From assembly GCF_000348985.1 (NCBI RefSeq), contig NC_035929.1:62001-126000 (forward strand): a DNA stretch of 64,000 bases. Reading direction: 5' to 3'. A model generated the notes under the pieces. The model saw only the letters and a list, made by a program, of their open reading frames with translations. It did no database searches and was not told where the DNA came from. Source of the stretch: Huiozyma naganishii CBS 8797 (taxonomy: Eukaryota; Ascomycota; Saccharomycetes; Saccharomycetales; Saccharomycetaceae). A program made the translations under genes and the position numbers. Shown one piece after another: positions 18,267-27,607 of the stretch (positions within the stretch are counted from its first letter, which is position 1; each line of letters opens with the position of its first letter).

Positions 18267-18722
18267 ATGTCCACTGAGAGAACTTTCATCGCTATCAAAC
18301 CAGACGGTGTCCAAAGGGGACTTGTTGCCCCCATCATTGCTCGGTTTGAGCAGAAGGGGTACAAGCTTGCCGGGATCAAGCTCGTTCAGGCTACTCCTGA
18401 GTTGTTGGCGAAACACTACGAGGAACACGTCAACAAACCTTTCTACCCGAAGATGGCCGCCTTCATGTCCAGTGGTCCCATTGTCGCGATGTGCTGGGAG
18501 GGTAAAGACGTGGTGAAGCAAGGGAGGGTCATCCTCGGTGCGACGAACCCGTTGCAAAGTGGGCCGGGAACAATTAGAGGTGACTTCGGGATCGATCTGG
18601 GGAGGAACGTGTGCCACGGGAGTGACTCCGTGGAGAGTGCCACGAGAGAGATCGGATTGTGGTTCCAAGAGAACGAGTTGATCCAATGGACCAAGATCGC
18701 GGACGCTTGGATTTACGAGTAG
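18267..18722 (+). CDS. YNK1: nucleoside diphosphate kinase Ynk1
   Basis: This 151-residue enzyme (153 in S. cerevisiae) transfers the gamma-phosphate of ATP to other NDPs. The N-terminus [19 protein letters not shown] is the family hallmark. The active-site segment [12 protein letters not shown] places the phosphorylated histidine at residue 117. The sequence is full length and ends [11 protein letters not shown]. Codon use looks biased toward preferred yeast codons, as expected for an abundant protein. Position after NUP100/MCM1 matches YKL067W. Confidence 0.97.
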   Translation: MSTERTFIAIKPDGVQRGLVAPIIARFEQKGYKLAGIKLVQATPELLAKHYEEHVNKPFYPKMAAFMSSGPIVAMCWEGKDVVKQGRVILGATNPLQSGPGTIRGDFGIDLGRNVCHGSDSVESATREIGLWFQENELIQWTKIADAWIYE

Positions 18723-18961
18723 ATGCTATCGCTAGTCTCACTTTAGTAACTTCTATGTATGTGTATACGGCGTGAATGACGTAGATTGCAGGTGCAGTAC
18801 TGTCTGGGTGCATCCGATGTGCGTTACGTATTAATATCTGGAACTCCAACAGATAAAGGGTACCAGGTACCAGATCCCTTGAACACCGACGAATATATAA
18901 CACAGCAGAGCGTGGTCAGGTCAAAACCTCCAGACCAAACTACAGCCCCAAACAGTCCAAG

Positions 18962-19144
18962 ATGTTTCTCTCGCATGATTTCCAGCAGCGGTTTGGCAAC
19001 AACAAGTTGCTCACACAAACTACAAGCAGAGCACTCATCGCTGCCGTGGCAGTAGTAGTACCATACATGACGTGGGTCAAGTACATCAACAGTGATCGTC
19101 ACAGTGAGATCAAGAACATATACCGAAAGGATAGAAACCTATAA
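18962..19144 (+). CDS. YKL065W-A: small membrane protein, probably YKL065W-A
   Basis: A 60-codon frame with an ATG start encodes a protein with one hydrophobic segment, ALIAAVAVVVPYMTWVKY (about 24-41), followed by a basic tail ending YRKDRNL. It lies between YNK1 and the convergent YET1, where S. cerevisiae has the small gene YKL065W-A. I base the call on position and size; I cannot recall the S. cerevisiae sequence well enough to align it. The function is unknown. Confidence 0.5.
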   Translation: MFLSHDFQQRFGNNKLLTQTTSRALIAAVAVVVPYMTWVKYINSDRHSEIKNIYRKDRNL

Positions 19145-19184
19145 ACATACGTAAATATATAGTACTGTGTATGTTACTACTCAA

Positions 19185-19778
19185 CTACTCGTTCTTCTTC
19201 AAATTAGCGTCCGTCTCGCTCGGTTCGTTGTTCTTGTCAAAGAACTTCTCGTTGTTCTCGAGTTGTGTCTTCAGTGCGGCAAGATCCGTCTCCCTCTGTT
19301 GCAACACTGTCCTCAACTCCTTAGTTTCAGTGTCCTCTACGGGCTTCTCACCCTTGTTAATCAGTTCTTGGTACTTGATGACCCTACGAACGACGCTCAT
19401 CACGGTCATAATCCCTACAGCGAAATACAGGATGAACCCTGAGATGTACGCGTTCCGTTGATTATACGACCTGGACGCCAACGCCTGTATCGACGTGATT
19501 GGGTCGTAACCTCCCACTGGGGGTTCCCCTACCCGTTGTTGCGAATGACGGGGCAAGTTCACAGGAACGTTCGCACGCTTGAAGGAGTCCACGAACAACA
19601 ACCCAACAATCACACCAATGATGCTCGCGACGACCCTGAACTCCTGTTTCGCGAGACAACTTTGACAACCCCTGTACAGCAGCTTGCGCACCCGTAGGGG
19701 CAGCGGACACACGAGCAGAAACAAAACCCCGATCTCCACGCTCAGCACGGTAAACAGCAATGCAAAGTAAAGACTCAT
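19185..19778 (-). CDS. YET1: Yet1/Yet2, BAP31-family ER membrane protein
   Basis: The 197-residue protein (about 206 in S. cerevisiae Yet1) has three hydrophobic segments at about 4-24, 48-66 and 112-130, then a cytosolic coiled coil (about 140-185). This is the BAP31 layout. The last four residues, KKNE, form a dilysine KKxx ER retrieval signal. Yet1 works with Yet3 in the ER, linked to secretion of some cargo and to the SND/Sec machinery and INO1 regulation. The gene is convergent with the small YKL065W-A-like gene, with only about 40 bp between the stops. YET1 and YET2 are ohnologs; the single copy here could carry either name. Confidence 0.9.
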   Translation of the reverse strand: MSLYFALLFTVLSVEIGVLFLLVCPLPLRVRKLLYRGCQSCLAKQEFRVVASIIGVIVGLLFVDSFKRANVPVNLPRHSQQRVGEPPVGGYDPITSIQALASRSYNQRNAYISGFILYFAVGIMTVMSVVRRVIKYQELINKGEKPVEDTETKELRTVLQQRETDLAALKTQLENNEKFFDKNNEPSETDANLKKNE

Positions 19779-20486
19779 CCTGTTGTAATTTACTCTCTGG
19801 TCGAACCTCTGTGGTCCCCCGTGTGTAGTAGTGCAACTTGTCGTCTCAAGCTCTTCTTCTTCTTCTTCTTCTTCTAATAGTCGCTGGCGGGTAACGGCGT
19901 CGGTGTGTCGTTCAGGCGGGCGATCTGCCGTCGGTTGGGTGTGTTAAGCAGGTATGATTGGGTCTCTGTGATGGCATCATGGGAAGGGCAAGGTACGTGT
20001 GAGTGTGTTGTGTGTTCTGCAGTTCGAAGAGACGGCAATCACTGTTTCCAATATTTTTTACCAAAGCTGGTGCCTTGTTTCAAGAAATGGTACAAGATTT
20101 TGCAGAGGTATATACATGGCACAACTGCATCACGACATCCCCAATACGTAATCCATTTCGGGTGCCCTACACCTTGTTCCCTGGCGTCTCTGCCGGTCCC
20201 ATTTTGTGACACTTTTTGCGTTAAAAGAAGTCGATTTTGAGTCGTTTTTTTGTTGTTTTCAGTTTCTTTGACGTCGAAGCGATGAGACCGACACAAGAGG
20301 GAAAGAGACGGTGAGACGGTATCGCTAAAGCAGCAGGTTACAGCACGAAATAATTGGAGAGTGTACGTAGACGTACCGATTTTCCATGTCCAGTTAGAAG
20401 TCTTTGATCAACTGGGTATTAGAAGATAAAAAAGAGGGGGGAAAAGACACTTACCGCGTACATTGCTATTCTGACTCATCTCCTCC
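19779..20486. promoter_or_regulatory. divergent YET1-MNR2 promoter region with a CTT repeat
   Basis: This 708 bp region separates two divergent genes. A CTT microsatellite at about 19851-19875 lies about 75 bp upstream of YET1. A frame of about 110 codons at 19905-20240 has no homology that I recognise and poor coding character. I see no RNA gene. Confidence 0.45.
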
Positions 20487-23400
20487 ATGGATCGATTGAA
20501 CAGGGAACGCGTGCCGCTGCTGGCGAGTAACAGGGACCGACGTGCCGGCCACAAACGGGTGTCGTCCGCGACAAACCTGGAGAGGGACCACCACGATGCA
20601 GCTACAGACTTCGATAACGCAGACTCTTGGGGGATCCTGCACGAGTCTGACACAGAGTACGACCTGGAGCGCGGCGATGGGGTGTTCGGGTTGCACAGAC
20701 ACAGGGGGGACAACAGCATGCAGGACCTTGCGAACTCGGTGAACACCAGAAACCACGCGTTTATAGACCACAGGCCCACGGGCAGCGGGAACGGCGACCC
20801 GTATCTCTCCAACGGCAAACTGGTGACCCCGAAACTGCGCAGGAAGTCCAGTGTGCGGTCCGTGAAACCGTACACCAAACAACAACCCAAGAGTGGGAAG
20901 TCCAAGAGGGGAAGCAAGCGTGCCTCCCGTGCCGCTGGAACCACGGGGACAGATGATGACGTTGTCATCGACGTCGATGCTTTGCTCCAGCACGTTCAGA
21001 AAAACACCACAGGTGTAGCATCAACAACGGACAGTCGCCAGGATAACCGCGGCAATGTGCTCCCTGCAACTCTGCGGGACGACGCGGCCTTTGCCGCCGA
21101 GAGGGACTCACAGCGAGCGAGCACTTCTTCAAAATCGACATCCACCTCGTTCTCAGATGAGAATGAGTACAACTCTAGACCGTCGTCGAGGAACTCGTCC
21201 TCGAACTCATCACTTGACGACGTGTGTCTCGTGGAGGAGAACGACATCGTCGAAAAAGTTTGGCCAGACGTCGCGGTACTAGAAGAGTTCTCAAGGGAGG
21301 AAATAGAAAGACTCAGACGGCAGGCCCTCGAGGATGCAGAACAGTTCCATTTCCACTACGACGACACAGAGGAGGACGACACGCAGTCGTCGCTGTCCAA
21401 TAGGCACAACAGGGGCAACGACAAGTCCCAGAATGGAATTTTCTTCTCACACCCGATAGTGACCAATATCGACGTACCTGAATTGGGGAACAAGAAGATC
21501 AACGAGGCAGAACACTTGGAAAAACTGGGGAGACTGAGACCGAAAAAGATTACGCCATGGCATTTGATGCAAAGACCACACGCCAATGCACAACTAAACT
21601 CGAGTTTCGGCAAGAACTCGACTATCATGGGTACGACCAACGGCGGGACCATCGATGGCAGCGAGGGGAACACGGCCATGAGGGACAATTTTCTTGTCGG
21701 CAGAAACATCCAGTACCCGCACCACATTATTTCGAACAATCCTGAACATTTCAGATTCGCCTACTTTAGAATGGATCTGGATTCTACTGTGCATTCTCCG
21801 ACAATCTCAGGACTGTTGCAGCCGGGACAGAAGTTCGATGATCTGTTTGTGAGCTCCGTCTATGCGCCACACGCACACAACCAGGACTGGCTCGACGAGA
21901 GGAGCGACACCCCGAATAAACTCACATCTCCATCCCCGCCACATTACCACAACAGCGGGATCTTAACCGCCACTGGTCCTTCCTCGACAACGCTGCCCCA
22001 ATTACAACAGCAGCAGCAACAACAACAGCAGACAGGCCCCTTACAAAGCATCCTGGGTAAAAACGCGTCGACGTTATCAAGGACGGTAAGCAACGGTGCA
22101 ATGATGATGACCGCAGCAGATAGCGTTCCGCCCTTCTGGCTAGATGTTGTAAACCCAACGGAGGAGGAGATGAAAGTGTTGAGTAAAGCATTCGGAATCC
22201 ATCCCTTGACGACGGAGGACATTTTCCTAGGGGAGGTCCGCGAAAAGGTCGAACTGTTCAAAGACTACTACCTGATTTGTTTCAGAAGTTTCGACATTGT
22301 GGCCGAGAGGCACACGAGGAAGAAGAAGGATGGCGGGAACAATTCCAAATTGGAGACGATAAATGAGTCGCACACCAATGGTACGAACGGCGATGATGCC
22401 TCCTCAAACATGGGGGCACCATCTCGTTGGTTAAAGAATATATTTAAAAAGAACAGAAGAAGGTCGTCGACGTACTCAACGAACACGACCGACTACGGGT
22501 CAATGACAAAGAGGCGGCGGCAGAGTATTATGAAGAAGAAAGAGGAGAAGGAAAAGTTCAAGAGGAAGTCAGGGGACAGACACAAGCCACGAGCCGGTGA
22601 GTTAGAGCCCTTGAATGTTTACATTATTGTGTTCCGGACTGGTGTCCTGACTTTCCATTTTGCTCCTACCCCACACCCTATCAACGTCAGGCGGAGGGCC
22701 CGTTTGTTGAAGGATTATCTAAACGTCACTGCGGATTGGATCGCCTACGCTTTGATCGATGATATAACAGACGCGTTTGGTCCCATGATTGAATTGATCG
22801 AGGACGAGGTTTACGACATAGAGGACGCAATCTTGAAGATGAACCATAACGGCAATTCGTCTGATTCTGACTCTAGTGATTCCGATTCTAGTTCCGACAG
22901 CGATAGCAGCGATTCTTCGCGTGATTCGGTGAGACTGTACGACAGGAGGTCTAGACGTACTGCGTTCTCTGACCGTTCTGGGGCGACTCCGACGAGGTCC
23001 TCACGGACGCGTAGTTTCACAAGTTCGAATTCGTCGCGCAGTAGTAGGTCCTCGGATATGTCTACCTTCAATGTGAACCTAATTGGGTGGAAGAAGAAAG
23101 GTGATATGTTGAGACGGATTGGTGAGTGTCGTAAGCGAGTGATGAGTATTTTGAGGCTTCTTGGCGCCAAGGCTGATGTGATTAAAGGTTTTGCGAAACG
23201 GTACAATGGGCAATGGGATTCTGTGCCACAAGCTGAGATTGGGATGTACTTGGACGATATTCAAGATCATATCATTACGATGGTTTCCTCGTTGAATCAC
23301 TACGAGAAGTTACTGAGTAGATCGCATTCGAACTACTTGGCGCAGATCAACATTGATATGACCAAAGTGAACAACGACATGAACGATGTGTTGGGCAAGA

Positions 23401-23579
23401 TTACGATCCTTGGTACGATTGTGTTACCGATGAACGTTGTTACTGGTCTGTGGGGGATGAATGTTCTAGTTCCAGGTCAATTCAACGAATCCTTGCAGTG
23501 GTTCTTCGGGATCCTGTCCTGCATGGTTGTACTGGCATACATTGGGTACGTGTACACTAAGAAGAGGTTTGGATTTTGA
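20487..23579 (+). CDS. MNR2: Mnr2, vacuolar magnesium transporter (CorA/Alr family)
   Basis: The 1030-residue protein (969 in S. cerevisiae) is a CorA-superfamily channel that releases Mg2+ from vacuolar stores. Residues 1 to about 540 are a long polar N-terminal region with acidic and Ser-rich stretches and a Q run near 510. The CorA soluble domain starts near PPFWLDVVNPTEEEMKVL. It is interrupted by a basic segment (about 610-700) and by an Asp/Ser repeat (about 790-815). Two C-terminal membrane helices flank the family signature in GLWGMNVLVPGQ; GMN is the selectivity motif. The protein ends YTKKRFGF. Position next to YKL063C matches YKL064W. Confidence 0.95.
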   Translation: MDRLNRERVPLLASNRDRRAGHKRVSSATNLERDHHDAATDFDNADSWGILHESDTEYDLERGDGVFGLHRHRGDNSMQDLANSVNTRNHAFIDHRPTGSGNGDPYLSNGKLVTPKLRRKSSVRSVKPYTKQQPKSGKSKRGSKRASRAAGTTGTDDDVVIDVDALLQHVQKNTTGVASTTDSRQDNRGNVLPATLRDDAAFAAERDSQRASTSSKSTSTSFSDENEYNSRPSSRNSSSNSSLDDVCLVEENDIVEKVWPDVAVLEEFSREEIERLRRQALEDAEQFHFHYDDTEEDDTQSSLSNRHNRGNDKSQNGIFFSHPIVTNIDVPELGNKKINEAEHLEKLGRLRPKKITPWHLMQRPHANAQLNSSFGKNSTIMGTTNGGTIDGSEGNTAMRDNFLVGRNIQYPHHIISNNPEHFRFAYFRMDLDSTVHSPTISGLLQPGQKFDDLFVSSVYAPHAHNQDWLDERSDTPNKLTSPSPPHYHNSGILTATGPSSTTLPQLQQQQQQQQQTGPLQSILGKNASTLSRTVSNGAMMMTAADSVPPFWLDVVNPTEEEMKVLSKAFGIHPLTTEDIFLGEVREKVELFKDYYLICFRSFDIVAERHTRKKKDGGNNSKLETINESHTNGTNGDDASSNMGAPSRWLKNIFKKNRRRSSTYSTNTTDYGSMTKRRRQSIMKKKEEKEKFKRKSGDRHKPRAGELEPLNVYIIVFRTGVLTFHFAPTPHPINVRRRARLLKDYLNVTADWIAYALIDDITDAFGPMIELIEDEVYDIEDAILKMNHNGNSSDSDSSDSDSSSDSDSSDSSRDSVRLYDRRSRRTAFSDRSGATPTRSSRTRSFTSSNSSRSSRSSDMSTFNVNLIGWKKKGDMLRRIGECRKRVMSILRLLGAKADVIKGFAKRYNGQWDSVPQAEIGMYLDDIQDHIITMVSSLNHYEKLLSRSHSNYLAQINIDMTKVNNDMNDVLGKITILGTIVLPMNVVTGLWGMNVLVPGQFNESLQWFFGILSCMVVLAYIGYVYTKKRFGF

Positions 23580-23686
23580 GTTATTTCCCGTGGTCTCTTC
23601 TCTCTTTTTCGTATGCGTTAACTGTATTACTTATTAATCTATATACGGGTGGGAGATGTCTCTCGCCGCCTGGAGTACGCCCCCCC

Positions 23687-24169
23687 TCATATCAATCTAG
23701 AGGTAATTTTTGCACCGATTGGCTGTTTCACCAATTTTTTCTCGTCGACATGTGGCTTTATATCATTTTTCTCTAAATTCTTGGTCTCCTGTTGTTTAGC
23801 GACCTCGTTATTAAAATTTTCCTTAATAATTTTCCTCTTAATGTCATTCTCCTGTTGCTGTTGTTGCGCTGAAGCGACCACGGCACCACCACCGTTAAGG
23901 TTTGCCGGCTGTCCCTGCCGTTGCTTATTCTTTCTTATCTCATCCGCGATCTCTTGCATCGAGTTTTCATCGTGTTCCAACTCGTAATCGGGCATTCTGT
24001 TGAGATCCGAATACCCTACCCTCAGGACGAGGAACACACCTAGCAACAGCAGACAGTAGATGACGACTTTCTTCATCGGGGTGGTCAACCACGAACGCCT
24101 CTTGTCGTACCGCGACCCGTTCTTGTACCGTGGGAGCATATCTTTCTTCCTCCTAACACCGCCCTGCAT
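23687..24169 (-). CDS. YKL063C: YKL063C, single-pass Golgi protein of unknown function
   Basis: The 160-residue protein (167 in S. cerevisiae) has a basic N-terminus and one membrane segment, VVIYCLLLLGVFLVLRVGY (about 34-52). A long lumenal or cytosolic tail rich in Gln, Lys and Asn follows. A short basic cytosolic end plus one anchor fits a type II Golgi protein, and the S. cerevisiae product is reported at the Golgi. No catalytic domain is seen. It lies tail to tail with MNR2 (107 bp between stops) and head to head with the MSN4-like gene. Confidence 0.8.
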   Translation of the reverse strand: MQGGVRRKKDMLPRYKNGSRYDKRRSWLTTPMKKVVIYCLLLLGVFLVLRVGYSDLNRMPDYELEHDENSMQEIADEIRKNKQRQGQPANLNGGGAVVASAQQQQQENDIKRKIIKENFNNEVAKQQETKNLEKNDIKPHVDEKKLVKQPIGAKITSRLI

Positions 24170-25274
24170 AATTGTGAAGACGTATGTACGAGCGGTTCAG
24201 AAATGATATAATCAAGAAGACGGTGCAAGGGAACCAGATTTCCTCCAAAGTCCCCGCTGCAAGCACTCGTCACTGACGTAAACGCGATGTTTTCAACGTA
24301 CGTGGAACGTACGTTGGGGGGGGGAACACGAATTTTCCAAAGCGAGAGAAGATCGCAAACGGCAGGGTGTTACCCGGATACCCCTCCCACGCTTGCGACC
24401 CCACCCCCACCCCGTCGGCAGAACCCCCACGCCAGACGCAGAGGCGGGTAACAGGAGGCGCACAGAAGAGGGCATGGGGCCCCGCGGTGGCCCAAAGCGG
24501 CCATAATGCCAGAGCACCAGCGCTGCCCCTATTCCGCTACCGTTCCGGGCTGTTGCTGTGGCAGCCCAGAGAAACACCCGCAGCGCGCCGCGGGACCGTG
24601 CATTCCGATTGGCCAGACAAGTCCGCCCCGGGGTGGAGGCCACAGGCCCACAGACGCTGCGCGCAGCGGCGTGTTCCCAAAGGGGAAGGCAGCTGGAATC
24701 TGCCCAGAGGGTGGGGCCGCTCTGTTCCGACCCGCCTCTTTTGCCGTTTTGGGATACCGCCCGCATGCCTTCCGTGGGGCCCTCGAGGACTCGTGGAAGG
24801 TAGGCAACTCTGGGTTGCGGTTGGTGCTACTGCGCTGCGGGAGGCTGTCTTTGCTTGTGCGTGGTAGTGTGTCCCCCGGTGCAGCAGCTGGTGGCGGGAA
24901 GCCTGCCCGCGTGTGCCAACTGTTAAGAATATATATACGTGCAGGAGACCGGCCGGAGGACCGAAGTTGTCTCGCTTTCTTGCTTTACTTGCTTTGCTTG
25001 CTTTGCTGGTTGGATCTTCAGTACCAACTGCAGGAATTGGTAGATTTGGGCAGTGCGAAGGTACAAGAACGAGAGTCGTTTGTACGGTTCGTTTTTTCAG
25101 CTTATTTAGCATCCATTGCTCAGTGTTAGGGACCAGTTATTTATTTTCGAGACGCTAGATTCCTGCGTCTTTGGCCCTCCGTCACGTTACGACAGAGAAA
25201 AAGATATTAAATTAAAGAAAAAATAAACGGGCAGTAAAGCTTATCTTGTCTTTCTTTTTCATTCCCTTAGAAGT
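24170..25274. promoter_or_regulatory. long divergent promoter of YKL063C and MSN4 with a GC-rich island
   Basis: This 1.1 kb region has a sharply GC-rich core (about 24350-24910) flanked by AT-rich DNA. STRE cores (CCCCT/AGGGG) occur at 24381-24385, 24526-24530 and 24681-24685. They could allow Msn2/4 autoregulation, but a few are expected by chance in such GC-rich sequence. A TATATATA box lies at about 24930. Frames of 150 to 200 codons occur on both strands in the island; they overlap each other, have odd composition and no recognisable homology, so I do not call them genes. Confidence 0.45.
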
Positions 25275-27137
25275 ATGCTGTCAACAGCTTCTACAGTGAG
25301 AGGGTTGGAGAGTGCTCAATTCCCAAATATAAGCCTGGATACGGCGATTGAAAGTGCAAATATGGCCCAAAGTGGCGAGGAGGCAGGCGGCACAGCAGAT
25401 GTGTCTAACAATGCTCGTTTGAACTTCGATAACACAACGGCGACAGATAAACCAGCAGTGGCTACTCCAGATCTCAATTACTACTTGAATTACTCAGTGG
25501 AGTCCCCCGCAGCGGCAACGGACTCGAGTACCACGCCGGTGAGTGTTTCGAACAGCAAGAAACTGGCTCCAAATACGGACAGTTCGGAAACAAATACCCA
25601 TTCGCAACGTGATAACAGCAGCAGCAACAACTCCGATAACGTACTCGCGAGTCCAGCAATGTCGTCCCCATCGATATCGTCGTCGACCACAAAGCTCAAC
25701 ACGGCAAACAGCAGTCTTGCCAACATATCGAAGCTGAATTTCAGGTTCAACTATATCAACAACAATATCAACTCGCTCACCGCGGATGATCTCCAGGAAC
25801 TGTCTAGCCCAACGGCAATGACTGACCTCCTCGAAATGCTGGACTCCAAGGAGATAGAGAGACAATCGCAAAGAATACCCCAGCAACAACAACAACAACA
25901 ACTGATATCCCCGCACCAGTTGGTAAACAACAGGCTCTCCACGAAACACAACTCGTTCTTGGATAACAACCGCAACAGTATAGCAGATATCCCAGACCAG
26001 TCCGCCCTAGATGAGGTGCTCGACGATTTTGTGTCCAACGAGTTCGACTCCAACGACCTCCTCTTCGGGAACAGCCTCAGCGAAACAGTCACCGATGACC
26101 AGTTCCCCTCGCTGACCGACACGAGGAATTCCATTTCCCACAACGTCGATTTCTGGAACATGTCAGAGGTCCCGCAGGCAAGGGACAACTCCAAGACAGA
26201 CAAACAGGCCACGGGGCAAGGTGACGGTGACGGTGACGGTGACGGTGACGTGAACGCGAAGAGAGACAGTATCGTCACTTTGAACAACGAACTGTCGCAA
26301 GTGTTGAACGACTACAATATGAACTTCAACGAGGGTGAGTCAACGGCACCCACAAACACGGAAAGGTCACCCATAGGGGACGCAGTGCTGAGGTCCCCCA
26401 GAAATAGTTACTCTGCCCTGCGGCAGCGGTCGTCGCTGCCCACGATATCAAGCAACGCACTGTTCAATAACCTGTATGAGGGTGCCGGCGGGTTGCCCTC
26501 GGAGGGCACCAGTAACGGGAACAGTGCAGAGAACGCGCTGTTTTCAGATACCGAGGAGAGCGACGAGGACAAGTTCAATCTCGGGAACTCGTTAATGACG
26601 GACCCAATCGCGGAGACGACGACCACACAGGAGGGGAAGTTCATCAAACCTTCGATGATGCTAGCCGATACAAACACCGTCGCCGCTGAGCTCGCTATGA
26701 AGGGAATCTCCAAGTTTGAGACGTTCCCAACAATAGACCCGCAGCCGTACGCGCACCCTACGAAGATCGAGAAGAGAAGATCGATATCGAATATGCCCTC
26801 TTTCAACATGTCCGGCACCTCGGGCTCCCTAGTCTCATCGTCCTCGTCGTCACTCGCGGGCGCGAGGAGGAAATCCACAATTGGCGTCATACGAACCCCC
26901 TCGATGTCGCAGGACTCGCTGAACCTCGCTGCCACGCTGGTATCCCTGGAGGACAAACCTTTCAAGTGTGGGCAGTGTGTCAAGGCGTTCAAAAGAAGCG
27001 AACACCTGAAGCGGCACGTGAGGTCCGTCCACTCTAACGATAGACCTTTCGCTTGCACGTTATGCGAGAAAAAATTTAGCAGAAGCGACAACTTATCTCA
27101 GCACTTGAAAACGCACAAGAAACATGGCGATTTTTAG
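25275..27137 (+). CDS. MSN4: Msn2/Msn4-type stress-response zinc-finger activator
   Basis: The 620-residue protein ends in two C2H2 fingers, [22 protein letters not shown] and [21 protein letters not shown] (each recognisable by CxxC and HxxxH/HxxxxH spacing), that read the STRE AGGGG. The last residues HKKHGDF match Msn4. Conserved activation or localisation motifs are [19 protein letters not shown] (about 275-293), [16 protein letters not shown] (about 337-352) and [16 protein letters not shown]-type sites RRSIS and RRKST precede the fingers and fit cAMP-controlled nuclear export. A (GGTGAC)5 repeat at 26220-26250 encodes a short Gly-Asp run. MSN2 and MSN4 are ohnologs. Finger and FIKPSMML details favour Msn4, while the DYNMNF motif is closer to Msn2, so this probably serves as the single-copy equivalent at this locus. 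Confidence 0.9.
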   Translation: MLSTASTVRGLESAQFPNISLDTAIESANMAQSGEEAGGTADVSNNARLNFDNTTATDKPAVATPDLNYYLNYSVESPAAATDSSTTPVSVSNSKKLAPNTDSSETNTHSQRDNSSSNNSDNVLASPAMSSPSISSSTTKLNTANSSLANISKLNFRFNYINNNINSLTADDLQELSSPTAMTDLLEMLDSKEIERQSQRIPQQQQQQQLISPHQLVNNRLSTKHNSFLDNNRNSIADIPDQSALDEVLDDFVSNEFDSNDLLFGNSLSETVTDDQFPSLTDTRNSISHNVDFWNMSEVPQARDNSKTDKQATGQGDGDGDGDGDVNAKRDSIVTLNNELSQVLNDYNMNFNEGESTAPTNTERSPIGDAVLRSPRNSYSALRQRSSLPTISSNALFNNLYEGAGGLPSEGTSNGNSAENALFSDTEESDEDKFNLGNSLMTDPIAETTTTQEGKFIKPSMMLADTNTVAAELAMKGISKFETFPTIDPQPYAHPTKIEKRRSISNMPSFNMSGTSGSLVSSSSSSLAGARRKSTIGVIRTPSMSQDSLNLAATLVSLEDKPFKCGQCVKAFKRSEHLKRHVRSVHSNDRPFACTLCEKKFSRSDNLSQHLKTHKKHGDF

Positions 27138-27501
27138 ACAGAATCCCAGAAACGACGACACACCTTATGGTACAGAATCCTCCACTCAATATAGGCAATA
27201 CTAATATCAAGCAAAATATCAATAATATATAATATTATGTATGTGTCCATACCCTATACATGACGATTTTTTTATAAATGCAGTGGATTCATGTTCCTCT
27301 CACGGTGCAATGACAGGGTCAGTCGTGTCCTGTTCTTGGTGCACTAACTCTTTCAATCCGTCCATAATTAAGAGAATAAAAACAGTAACAAAAAACAAAA
27401 CAAACATAAAAAATCGTATCTGCGCAGAGTTATTCAAAGTGTGTAAGTAACGGACATTAACCTCCCGATACCGCTATTTTGAATCCCCACTGCATGAGCC
27501 G
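27138..27501. promoter_or_regulatory. MSN4-ELM1 spacer
   Basis: This 364 bp spacer is AT-rich in its first half (TAATATATAATATTATG near 27225), which is the likely MSN4 3' end signal. The rest presumably is the ELM1 promoter. An out-of-frame ATG at 27494 precedes the ELM1 start. No other element is visible. Confidence 0.5.
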
Positions 27502-27607
27502 ATGTTCAATCAGTCTACGAGGAAATCCAGGATACCCACCCTGCTTGGAGATTCACCCTTCCAATGCACGGACCTACCTCTCGATTTCGACTACAAACAG
27601 CACGTGA
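27494..27607 (+). other. overlapping upstream reading frame at the ELM1 start
   Basis: An ATG at 27494, eight bases before the ELM1 ATG at 27502, opens a 37-codon frame that overlaps ELM1 in another phase and stops at 27607. If the transcript starts upstream of 27494, initiation here would compete with ELM1. No homology is recognised, so any effect is regulatory and unproven. Confidence 0.4.

Noticed and set aside
19905..20240. 110-codon plus-strand frame in the YET1-MNR2 spacer
   Set aside because: There is no homology and it has poor composition for a yeast protein. Nothing is known between these genes in S. cerevisiae.
24293..25129. Several frames of 150 to 207 codons on both strands upstream of MSN4
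   Set aside because: They overlap each other in a GC-rich island where stop codons are rare. Their products are Arg/Gly/Pro/Cys-rich without recognisable domains, and the only ATG frame (from 24506) would run into the MSN4 promoter.
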